Positions 1 to 5,391 of a stretch of 5,391 nt of DNA are shown here, piece by piece (within the stretch, counting starts at the first letter, position 1; the number at the start of each line of letters is the position of its first letter). Source of the DNA: an uncultured Lachnospiraceae bacterium (lineage in GTDB: Bacteria; Bacillota; Clostridia; Lachnospirales; Lachnospiraceae); the NCBI GenBank assembly GCA_902797785.1, contig CADBUD010000068.1:1-5391 (forward strand). Reading direction: 5' to 3'. The notes under the pieces were generated by a model. It made no database searches. It was not told the origin of the DNA and worked only from the letters and a program-made list of their open reading frames with translations. The position numbers and the translations under genes were made by a program.

Positions 1-3000
1 AGAAAAAAGTCGATCAATTAAATCTCAAACTGAAAAATAAAGTCGAACGCAAAATGGATGAAGCCCAGGAAAAACTGGATAAAGCGGAAAAAGAGCTCAA
101 GGACGCAAAAAAAGAGCTCAAGATAAAGCAACAGGAGTTAAAAGACCAACAGGCAGAAACATCAGACCAGCTGGGAGATGCCAGCCTTCAAATGTCTGAG
201 GCCATTTCCATCAAAAATGCTTACAATGCCCAGCTTCAGGGACTGCAGGCCAGCCAGCTCGCTCTGGAAACAGAAAAAAATGCCTACGAAGAAGCCGGTG
301 TCGTTGATGGCTACAATGGAATCAATACCGCCTTTTCCACGATTGGCGAAACGCTGCGAAGTAAAGATACCTATCAGGCCATATATCAGCCGATTTATGA
401 CACGATCCGTCTGGAAGCCGTAAAAACCGCCGTCAGCGGTGCCGGACTTACTGTAGAAGTTACGGAAGATAATGTCGAAGCCATTCTCTCCATGCTTGGC
501 GACGATGTTTCCGGACAGATCAACAGCGCTGCTGCCGAACAGGCAGACATTCTTACAAAGCAGCAGATTGAAGAGCAGCTCAACAAGGTTCCTACAGACA
601 TTCAAGATGCTATCGCAAATCCGTCCAAACTAAAATACGTCAAAAAAATGCTCAAGGAACAGGGGCAGGAGGAGATGGGGGAAAACCTTACCCTGAAAAA
701 CCTAAAGCAAATGGACGAAATCGTAAATACCAGAATTCCCCAAATCGAAACCGAGCTTGCCAATTTAAAAACAGAGATTTTGGCTGCACAGGCCATCTCT
801 GACCAGGTCACCTCCATGACCGGCGCGGCAACAGAAAACTACGGTGCCCTAGAAAGCGGAAAAATATCTGCGGCTGCCGGCTTTGGTTCCGGCGATGCCC
901 AGATTGCCTCCGGACTCAGTACCATCGAATCCAGTGAAAAACAGTTAGAAGAATCTCAGGACACACTGGAGGAATCCCGGGAAAATGCGTTAGAGCAGGC
1001 CAATCTGAATACCCTTTTGGATATGGACACCCTTTCCAAGCTCATTTCCGCGCAAAACTTTGAAATGCCTGCCGGATATATTTATGAAGGCGAAACCCAA
1101 TATATGCTAAAAATCGGAGAGGAATATGACAGTGTCAAAGATATCGAGGAAATGCTTCTCTGCCGGGTCGATGGGATTGGGGATGTTCGAATCTCCGACG
1201 TCGCATATGTCACATGGATTGATAATGCAGATGAAAGCTATGCCAAGGTAAATGGAAATGACGCTATCATATTAAACATCTCCAAATCCAGTACAGCGGG
1301 TACCTCTGATGTGTCAAAAGCAACAAATAAAGCCATGGATGAACTGGAAAAAGAATATCCGGGACTCCATTTTACCTCCCTGCTGGATCAGGGCGATTAT
1401 ATCAAGCTGATTGTAGATTCCGTATTATCCAACCTGATTTATGGCGCGATCCTGGCGATCATCGTCCTGATCTTATTCCTTCAGGATGTACGTCCTACCA
1501 TCGTCGTCGCCTTCAGTATTCCTCTGAGTGTCCTGTTTGCTATTGTCCTCATGTATTTCAGCGACATCACCTTAAATATCATTTCCCTTTCGGGTCTGGC
1601 GCTGGGCGTCGGGATGCTGGTGGATAACTCTATCGTCGTCATAGAAAATATTTATCGAATGCGATCCGAGGGAATCCCTGCTCCACGGGCCGCTGTACAA
1701 GGAGCAGAGCAGGTAGCGGGCGCCATTTTTTCCTCGACCCTTACGACAATTTGTGTCTTTTTACCGATTGTCTTTACCGGTGGACTAACCAGAGAGTTGT
1801 TCGTTGACATGGCACTCACGATTGCATACAGCTTGTCTGCAAGTCTGATCGTCGCTTTGACTCTGGTTCCTGCCATGAGTTCTACCGTCCTGCGCCAAAA
1901 TAAAGAGAAAAAACATCGTTTTTTCCAGTCTGTCCTTACCGCATATGAGAAAATCCTTCGATTTTTCCTGCGGTTCAAGTTTGTTCCGATTCTGTTATCC
2001 ATCGGATTATTGGCCTTCTGTCTTTATCGGGTAACCAAAATCGGAATGATCCTGCTTCCGGATATGGGAGGAAATCAGATGAGCGTTACCGTCGAAGCAG
2101 AAAAGGGTGCTGACGATCAAGAAGCCTATGCTCTGGCAGATCAGGTCTTAGAGCAGTTTTTACAGATTGATGGGGTAGAAACCGTCGGCGCGATTTCCGG
2201 CGGGGTAGCTTCCCTTTCCCTTAGCAATGACTCCACTGGAAACTTTACCTTCTTAGTCCTGCTGGACGATGAAGCCTCCAAGGATAATTCCATCATTGCT
2301 CAAAAAATGGAAGATATCCTCAGCACTCTGCCGTGCGATGACTATAATGTCTCGACCAGCAATATGGATATGTCTGCCCTAATGGGAAGTGGAATGCAGA
2401 TTGATATTTCCGGTCCGGACAGCGATACTCTTTTAAATGTCAGCCAGGATATCATGGATCTTCTTGGACAGGTAAAGGGCTTTGAAAATATCACGAATGG
2501 CCAGGAGGAAAGCGATACCCAGCTCCAGCTCGTGATCAATAAGGACAAGGCCATGCGAAGAAATCTGACCGTGGCACAGATTTTTGCGGAGCTGTCTGCA
2601 AATCTGACCACAGAGACCGACTCCACAACACTCACGATCGATGGAGAAAATTACAAAGTCATCTTAGTCGATGAATCAGATGAGTTGACAAAAACAAATC
2701 TCATGGATTACGAATTTACCACTACGACCAAGGATGACGAAGGAAAGGATGTAGAAAAAAAACATAAGCTCTCTGAATTTGCCGAAATCGAAGAAAAAGA
2801 AGGTCTGAAATCCATCAGCCGGGAAAATCAGACTCGTTATATCTCTGTTACTGCGGAAACGATGGAAGGCTATAATACCACCCTTCTTTCCAGAGAAGTA
2901 GAGGATCTCCTTGACAAATACCACGCCCCGGACGGCTATGAGGTCAAAATCAGTGGAGAAAGTACCTCCGTTAATGAAACCATGGTTGACCTCTTAAAAA

Positions 3001-3494
3001 TGATTGGTCTTGCCATCGTCTTCATCTATCTGATCATGGTCGCGCAGTTCCAGAATCTGCTGTCGCCTTTTATCGTATTATTCACGATTCCTTTAGCTTT
3101 TACCGGTGGATTTTTATCCCTGATGGCATCGGGCGAGGAGCTTTCTATCACTGCGATGATGGGATTCCTTGTCCTTTCCGGTGTCGTTGTAAATAATGGT
3201 ATCGTTTTTGTGGATTACACGAATCAGCTCCGGCTCGAAGGCATGGAAAAACGCGATGCCCTGGTAGAAACCGGAAAGACCCGTATGAGGCCGATCTTTA
3301 TGACTGCCCTTACGACCATCCTTGCGATGTCCACCATGGCACTCAGCACAGACGCGGCAGCAACCATGGGACGAGGCATGGCCATTGTTACCATGGGCGG
3401 TCTGGCATATGCCACATTGATGACCCTATTTATCATTCCTGTGCTATATGACGTCGTTTTCCGAAAAGGAATGAAAAAAATTGAAGTAGATTGA
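1..3494 (+). CDS. AcrB-like RND efflux permease with coiled-coil insertion (5' end outside the window)
   Basis: This is an inner-membrane RND/hydrophobe-amphiphile exporter subunit, expected to use the proton gradient to export drugs, lipids or other amphiphiles; the substrate cannot be read from the sequence. The frame is open to the left edge (first full codon at 3), so the ATG at 54 is only the first internal Met and the gene is 5'-partial. Numbering from that Met: coiled-coil insertion to about 320; porter segment resuming with ISAQNFEMPAGYI (331-343); TM2-TM6 about 454-609; TM7 about 642-662; second extracytoplasmic domain about 665-975; TM8-TM12 about 976-1136. TM4 contains GMLVDNSIVVIEN (D524, N525) and TM10 VVVNNGIVFVDY (N1047, N1048). 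RPIFMT in TM11 matches the AcrB family. AcrB is about 1,050 residues; with the missing TM1 and PN1 this protein should be near 1,350-1,400, the excess being the insertion. No adaptor or outer-membrane gene is visible. The RND assignment is certain; the transported compound is unknown. Confidence 0.95.
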   Translation, partial: KKVDQLNLKLKNKVERKMDEAQEKLDKAEKELKDAKKELKIKQQELKDQQAETSDQLGDASLQMSEAISIKNAYNAQLQGLQASQLALETEKNAYEEAGVVDGYNGINTAFSTIGETLRSKDTYQAIYQPIYDTIRLEAVKTAVSGAGLTVEVTEDNVEAILSMLGDDVSGQINSAAAEQADILTKQQIEEQLNKVPTDIQDAIANPSKLKYVKKMLKEQGQEEMGENLTLKNLKQMDEIVNTRIPQIETELANLKTEILAAQAISDQVTSMTGAATENYGALESGKISAAAGFGSGDAQIASGLSTIESSEKQLEESQDTLEESRENALEQANLNTLLDMDTLSKLISAQNFEMPAGYIYEGETQYMLKIGEEYDSVKDIEEMLLCRVDGIGDVRISDVAYVTWIDNADESYAKVNGNDAIILNISKSSTAGTSDVSKATNKAMDELEKEYPGLHFTSLLDQGDYIKLIVDSVLSNLIYGAILAIIVLILFLQDVRPTIVVAFSIPLSVLFAIVLMYFSDITLNIISLSGLALGVGMLVDNSIVVIENIYRMRSEGIPAPRAAVQGAEQVAGAIFSSTLTTICVFLPIVFTGGLTRELFVDMALTIAYSLSASLIVALTLVPAMSSTVLRQNKEKKHRFFQSVLTAYEKILRFFLRFKFVPILLSIGLLAFCLYRVTKIGMILLPDMGGNQMSVTVEAEKGADDQEAYALADQVLEQFLQIDGVETVGAISGGVASLSLSNDSTGNFTFLVLLDDEASKDNSIIAQKMEDILSTLPCDDYNVSTSNMDMSALMGSGMQIDISGPDSDTLLNVSQDIMDLLGQVKGFENITNGQEESDTQLQLVINKDKAMRRNLTVAQIFAELSANLTTETDSTTLTIDGENYKVILVDESDELTKTNLMDYEFTTTTKDDEGKDVEKKHKLSEFAEIEEKEGLKSISRENQTRYISVTAETMEGYNTTLLSREVEDLLDKYHAPDGYEVKISGESTSVNETMVDLLKMIGLAIVFIYLIMVAQFQNLLSPFIVLFTIPLAFTGGFLSLMASGEELSITAMMGFLVLSGVVVNNGIVFVDYTNQLRLEGMEKRDALVETGKTRMRPIFMTALTTILAMSTMALSTDAAATMGRGMAIVTMGGLAYATLMTLFIIPVLYDVVFRKGMKKIEVD
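3..1010 (+). other. Coiled-coil insertion within the first porter domain of the RND permease
   Basis: This coding segment has no counterpart in Gram-negative AcrB. It begins before the window and ends just ahead of the PN2-like motif NFEMPAGYI. It is rich in Lys, Glu, Gln, Ala and Leu with heptad-like spacing. One arm covers the first 17 codons plus residues 1 to about 75; a less regular tip covers about 76-215; a second arm covers about 216-315, with a Gly-Ser break near 276-280. This suggests a long antiparallel hairpin on the outer face of the membrane. The coiled-coil character is read from composition and spacing by eye, and the arm limits are approximate. Confidence 0.75.
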
Positions 3495-3514
3495 TGATTT
3501 TACGGTTGTACCCA

Positions 3515-3542
3515 TTGATTTTTTCCAATAAAATGATACAAT
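3515..3542 (+). promoter_or_regulatory. Candidate sigma-A promoter with extended -10
   Basis: A -35-like TTGATT (3515-3520) and a -10 TACAAT (3537-3542) are separated by 16 bp, with TG at 3534-3535 giving an extended -10 (TGaTACAAT). Transcription would start near 3549, only about 55 bp past the RND stop, and would run through the hairpin at 3614-3634 before reaching the next gene. It could drive a long leader for the downstream gene or a short RNA ending at that hairpin. The call rests on motif match in AT-rich DNA and is unproven. Confidence 0.4.
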
Positions 3543-3613
3543 AAATAATGGTGTTGCTTTATACCTCAGCACAGGAAAATCTGACATCAAATCATAAGCA
3601 TTGTACAAAATAC

Positions 3614-3645
3614 ACAAGAAATCTTTTTTCTTGTTGCTGTTTTTT
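3614..3645 (+). terminator. Weak rho-independent terminator candidate after the RND gene
   Basis: ACAAGAAA (3614-3621) pairs with TTTCTTGT (3627-3634) around a five-base loop, followed after five bases by six T residues (3640-3645). The stem has 8 pairs but is AT-rich, and the gap before the T-run is longer than usual, so efficiency is doubtful. It is the only terminator-like structure noticed between the two genes, 120 bp after the RND stop codon. Confidence 0.4.
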
Positions 3646-3662
3646 AGGATTTGTAATATAAT
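3634..3662 (+). promoter_or_regulatory. Candidate promoter for the SHOCT-domain gene
   Basis: A perfect TATAAT (3657-3662) lies 17 bp after TTGCTG (3634-3639), which matches the consensus only in its TTG. The expected start is near 3669, giving a 5' leader of about 60 nt before the ATG at 3730. The -35 overlaps the end of the terminator-like hairpin. A second TATAAT at 3680-3685 could be an alternative -10 but has no convincing -35 at normal spacing. Confidence 0.45.
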
Positions 3663-3673
3663 AAAAATAAATA

Positions 3674-3698
3674 TTTCTGTATAATATAAATACAGAGA
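3674..3698. promoter_or_regulatory. Inverted repeat spanning the second TATAAT
   Basis: TTTCTGTAT (3674-3682) is complementary to ATACAGAGA (3690-3698), with one G·T pair and a seven-base centre. It covers the TATAAT at 3680-3685. It could be an operator if that -10 is used, or a small hairpin in the leader if transcription starts upstream near 3669. A chance dyad in AT-rich DNA is also possible. Confidence 0.25.
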
Positions 3699-3713
3699 GT
3701 TAGCATAACATCC

Positions 3714-3721
3714 GGAGGAGG
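3714..3721 (+). promoter_or_regulatory. Strong Shine-Dalgarno site that fixes the start of the SHOCT gene
   Basis: GGAGGAGG contains a perfect AGGAGG (3716-3721), eight bases before the ATG at 3730. The earlier ATG at 3723 lies one base from the site and opens only a 12-codon frame, so 3730 is the start. Confidence 0.85.
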
Positions 3722-3729
3722 AATGGAAG

Positions 3730-5067
3730 ATGGCAGAAATGGAATACAAGGTATTTGAAGGAGAATATACAGATACCTCAAAGAGAAAACCTTATACGGA
3801 GCAGATCACTCTGAGTTTGACCAACAAAATCGTAGAAGGAAGAGGATACATTAAATGGGACGAAGCAATGAACCCGGAAGTCTGTGATTTTAATTACAGA
3901 TTGAAAGATTATTCCGGTATAGAGCAGACTTATTTTAAAGGTGTAGAGGGCTTTAAGGTCATCCCGATTCAGTTGGCAAGAAAATCCCCTGAGATTTATC
4001 TGCCAGGACTGGATACCACAATGGAAGAAATAGATGAGACCTTCTATTATTTTGTACATGGAGAATTTCCACCATCAGAGGATGATGAGCTTCCGGAGGA
4101 TTCTGATGAAGAAACAGCAGAGGACGAGGCAGAAGAGGATGATGGCGAAGATACTAGCGATCAGGGTCCAGAGGAATATGTAGAGAGCGAACATACCAAA
4201 TTTATCCTTCGCAAAAATCTCCCGGAGTTCGTATTGGAAAAGACAGAGACAGAGCTTACCGCTTTCTTTATCGGAGAGGATCGAAGCCTGAATATTCTGG
4301 CTATCGATGGAGAAGAGAAAAAATGCGTATATGGTCATTTGACATTTGATAAAATTCGTGTCTTTGTTCCGGCAGGAACGATTCATGCTTCAAAAACGAC
4401 AATGCCACAGGATTATGCGAGCAGCTTTGTCAATGGCTTTGAGTCCATCACCAAAGCTCTGATCAGCGGAAAAATCCTTGGTTATATGGGAATTCCTTTA
4501 AATGCATATAACGGTTATGTACCGGAGATGAACATGCGAGATGAGGGTTCACTGCGCAGCCAGATCAGCATGATCAATGACACCAGCGTTATTTTAAATT
4601 ATTATTCCTATGGAAGCCGCCGTTGGATGAATGTAGAGCTTCCGGGAAATATCTTCAGCTTCCTGCAGGCATATCTTCCTGAAAAGAGATATGTAGCTAC
4701 TCTCCAGCCAGAAATGCAGGGACAGATGGGTGGTTACCAGCAGCCAATGGGTGGTTACCAGCAGCCAATGGGCGGTTACCAGCAGCCGATGGGCGGTTAC
4801 CAGCAGCCGATGGGTGGTTACCAGCAGCCGATGGGCGGTTACCAGCAGCCGATGGGCGGTTACCAGCAGCCAATGGGCGGTTACCAGCAGCCAATGGGCG
4901 CTTATCAGCAGCCGATGGGTGGCTACCAGCAGCCAAATATGAATCAGGGCGGACAGGAAGATGAGTTCCAGAAGAAATTAAGAAAACTGAAAATGATGCG
5001 TGACGAAGGCGTATTAAGCGAAGATGAATATAAAGCAGAAAAGAATAAGCTTCTTGGAAATATGTAA
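3730..5067 (+). CDS. SHOCT-domain protein with acidic linker and MGGYQQP heptad repeats
   Basis: This is a 445-residue protein of unknown function, predicted cytoplasmic because no signal peptide or membrane segment is visible. Residues 1-112 form an N-terminal region that I do not recognise, rich in alternating hydrophobic and charged residues suggestive of beta structure. Residues about 113-154 are a strongly Asp/Glu-rich linker, likely disordered. Residues about 155-325 are a second unrecognised folded region. Residues 333-402 are ten tandem heptads, MGGYQQP with one MGAYQQP at unit nine. Residues about 412-442 match the SHOCT pattern: a helix FQKKLRKLKMMRDEG, then VLSEDEYKAEKNKLL. SHOCT is a short two-helix C-terminal module found on many unrelated bacterial proteins and thought to support oligomerisation or attachment. 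The start is set by the AGGAGG site at 3716-3721. The gene lies 235 bp after the RND stop with its own promoter candidates, so an operon with the transporter is unlikely. A scaffold or condensate-forming protein is conceivable but speculative. Confidence 0.9.
   Translation: MAEMEYKVFEGEYTDTSKRKPYTEQITLSLTNKIVEGRGYIKWDEAMNPEVCDFNYRLKDYSGIEQTYFKGVEGFKVIPIQLARKSPEIYLPGLDTTMEEIDETFYYFVHGEFPPSEDDELPEDSDEETAEDEAEEDDGEDTSDQGPEEYVESEHTKFILRKNLPEFVLEKTETELTAFFIGEDRSLNILAIDGEEKKCVYGHLTFDKIRVFVPAGTIHASKTTMPQDYASSFVNGFESITKALISGKILGYMGIPLNAYNGYVPEMNMRDEGSLRSQISMINDTSVILNYYSYGSRRWMNVELPGNIFSFLQAYLPEKRYVATLQPEMQGQMGGYQQPMGGYQQPMGGYQQPMGGYQQPMGGYQQPMGGYQQPMGGYQQPMGGYQQPMGAYQQPMGGYQQPNMNQGGQEDEFQKKLRKLKMMRDEGVLSEDEYKAEKNKLLGNM
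4726..4935 (+). repeat. Ten tandem 21-bp repeats encoding MG(G/A)YQQP
   Basis: Ten head-to-tail units of exactly 21 bp, starting ATGGGYGGTTACCAGCAGCC, keep the reading frame. Variation is nearly all at third codon positions: GGT or GGC for the first Gly, CCA or CCG for Pro. Only unit nine changes the protein (GGC GCT TAT). Units 1 and 2 are identical, as are 3, 4 and 6, and 7 and 8, which points to duplication by slippage or unequal exchange. Confidence 0.97.
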
Positions 5068-5077
5068 TACGATCTTT

Positions 5078-5182
5078 AGATTACTATTCACAGTCACTAT
5101 CCCGCAAGGTGTTTTCATACTCTGTACACCTATGGCATGTGCATTTTGTTGTTATGAACAGCAAAGCAGTGAATCGTAATTT
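5078..5182. repeat. Structured repeat unit closed by complementary ends (first copy)
   Basis: ATTACTATTCAC (5080-5091) is complementary to GTGAATCGTAAT (5169-5180) with one mismatch, and pairing can be extended weakly on both sides. Inside is a hairpin TTTGTTGTT/AACAGCAAA (5145-5153 with 5157-5165, one G·T pair, loop ATG) abutting the closing stem. A small stem AGGTGT/ACACCT (5107-5112 with 5126-5131) is also present. The whole reads like a branched non-coding structure or a small palindromic mobile repeat. It begins 10 bp after the stop of the SHOCT gene. Confidence 0.55.
5081..5117 (+). repeat. 37-bp direct repeat, copy 1
   Basis: It starts TTACTATTCACAG and ends CCCGCAAGGTGTTTTCA. It matches the copy at 5309-5345 at 35 of 37 positions. 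The differences are T/C at repeat position 14 and G/A at position 31. The copies are offset by 228 bp. Confidence 0.95.
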
Positions 5183-5209
5183 CATTTAATGAAAATGATG
5201 TTGGGGTTA

Positions 5210-5243
5210 AAAGTGCCATGCGATGAGATCGCATGTGCACTTT
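5210..5243. repeat. 15-bp hairpin upstream of, and overlapping, the long hairpin
   Basis: CATGCGAT/ATCGCATG (5217-5224 with 5228-5235) forms a perfect 8-bp stem around GAG. It is extended by AAAGTGC/GCACTTT (5210-5216 with 5237-5243) with a single bulged T at 5236. The right arm shares 5234-5243 with the stem of the long hairpin, so both cannot form together. Confidence 0.7.
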
Positions 5244-5303
5244 GCACGAAAATCCGTGTGGACAAGCGAGCTTGTCCATGCGGATTTTTGTGCAAAGTGC
5301 ACA
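5234..5303. terminator. 70-nt hairpin with 33-pair stem, possible bidirectional terminator
   Basis: Bases 5234-5266 pair with 5271-5303 without bulges or mismatches around a CGAG loop; three pairs are G·U when read as + strand RNA (5248/5289, 5257/5280, 5258/5279). The inner stem CCGTGTGGACAAG/CTTGTCCATGCGG (5254-5266 with 5271-5283) is preceded by an A-run and followed by ATTTTT, the layout of an intrinsic terminator that can act in both directions. It lies about 190 bp past the stop of the SHOCT gene. No other clear terminator was seen for that gene. The structure is certain as an inverted repeat; the terminator role is inferred. Confidence 0.6.
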
Positions 5304-5308
5304 AGGCG

Positions 5309-5345
5309 TTACTATTCACAGCCACTATCCCGCAAGGTATTTTCA
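5309..5345 (+). repeat. 37-bp direct repeat, copy 2
   Basis: Second copy of the repeat at 5081-5117, with 35 of 37 identical bases. After an extra 20 bp in copy 1, short matches resume at offset 208: GCATTTTG at 5141 and 5349, and GCAGTG at 5166 and 5374. The two units are therefore probably homologous beyond the 37-bp core. The unit appears to continue past the right edge. Confidence 0.95.
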
Positions 5346-5367
5346 AGCGCATTTTGCTTGAAAATCC
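5336..5367. repeat. Hairpin within the second repeat copy
   Basis: ATTTTCAAGC (5339-5348) pairs perfectly with GCTTGAAAAT (5356-5365) around a seven-base loop. It is extended by GG/CC (5336-5337 with 5366-5367) across one bulged T. The following GAAAATCCG (5360-5368) also occurs at 5248-5256 in the left arm of the long hairpin. Confidence 0.7.
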
Positions 5368-5391
5368 GAGGCAGCAGTGCGCCAAATACGA

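Larger units (their letters stand above)
5068..5391. other. Non-coding structured region after the SHOCT gene
   Basis: I see no credible coding region in these 324 bases. The only longer open frame here, on the minus strand at 5182-5385, runs through the hairpin arms and has no supporting ribosome site that I can see. The content is two copies of a 37-bp repeat and at least four stem-loops. The region reads as an array of dispersed intergenic repeats that continues to the right. Confidence 0.75.

Noticed and set aside
54..56. ATG at 54 as the true start of the RND gene
   Set aside because: The frame is open from 3 to 54 and encodes the same Lys-rich coiled-coil sequence. TM1 and the PN1 domain needed by the family would be missing, and no Shine-Dalgarno precedes this ATG.
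162..605. Minus-strand open frame of 147 codons
   Set aside because: It lies wholly inside the RND coding region and has no recognisable domain; it is a shadow of the real frame.
2755..2762. Run of eight A residues as a frameshift or slippage site in the RND gene
   Set aside because: The frame continues normally with family-typical sequence on both sides, so there is no sign of a frameshift. Slippage is possible but unsupported.
3444..3749. Minus-strand open frame of 101 codons over the intergenic region
   Set aside because: It overlaps both real genes at its ends. Its middle is a translation of AT-rich promoter and terminator DNA with low-complexity Ile/Phe/Lys content.
3723..3758. ATG at 3723 as a start or leader peptide
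   Set aside because: It is one base from the Shine-Dalgarno and opens only a 12-codon frame overlapping the real start.
4726..4935. CRISPR-like array
   Set aside because: The units are contiguous with no spacers and lie inside a coding sequence.
4697..4942. Open frames in other phases of the 21-bp repeat (minus 4697-4936, plus 4730-4942)
   Set aside because: A 21-bp repeat without stops opens several frames automatically. The third-position variation fits only the MGGYQQP frame.
5179..5195. TTTCAT/ATGAAA inverted repeat as a terminator
   Set aside because: The stem has six AT-rich pairs and no T-run follows it; it is probably incidental.
5182..5385. Minus-strand open frame of 67 codons
   Set aside because: It runs through both arms of the long hairpin and into the direct repeat; no ribosome site or domain is visible.

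Overview
The window looks like the chromosome of a low-GC Firmicute, most likely a gut Clostridia/Lachnospiraceae member. The grounds are a perfect AGGAGG Shine-Dalgarno, AT-rich intergenic DNA, an RND permease with the long coiled-coil insertion seen in Gram-positive relatives, and a SHOCT-domain protein. This placement is inference from style, not from a marker gene. There are two real genes, both on the + strand, and a structured repeat region. No rRNA, tRNA, CRISPR array or transposase gene was seen.

Positions 1-3494 hold the 3' part of an AcrB-like RND efflux permease. Its frame is open to the left edge, so TM1 and the first porter subdomain lie upstream of the window. The visible part starts inside a coiled-coil insertion of at least 330 residues. 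It continues through the rest of the first extracytoplasmic domain, TM2-TM7, the second extracytoplasmic domain and TM8-TM12. In the proton-relay sites, TM4 has Asp-Asn in place of AcrB's Asp-Asp and TM10 has Asn in place of AcrB's Lys.

Positions 3495-3729 are an AT-rich intergenic stretch. It carries an extended -10 promoter candidate just after the RND stop, a weak terminator-like hairpin, a second promoter candidate overlapping that terminator's T-run, and a dyad across a TATAAT. It ends in a strong ribosome binding site. The downstream gene therefore probably has its own transcription unit.

Positions 3730-5067 encode a soluble 445-residue protein. It has an unrecognised N-terminal half interrupted by a very acidic linker, ten tandem MGGYQQP-type heptads, and a C-terminal SHOCT domain. 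The GGYQQ core matches the core of the yeast Sup35 prion oligopeptide repeat, and the DNA repeat is a nearly perfect 21-bp tandem array.

Positions 5068-5391 contain no credible gene and are densely structured. They hold two copies (35/37 identical) of a 37-bp direct repeat. The first copy opens a unit of about 105 bp closed by complementary ends. Between the copies are a 15-bp hairpin and a 70-nt hairpin with a 33-pair stem that compete for the same bases. The second copy leads into a further hairpin and appears to run off the right edge. This looks like a dispersed, folded, non-coding repeat element that may also terminate transcription, and it is the least explained part of the window. Nothing in the sequence ties the two genes to one pathway.
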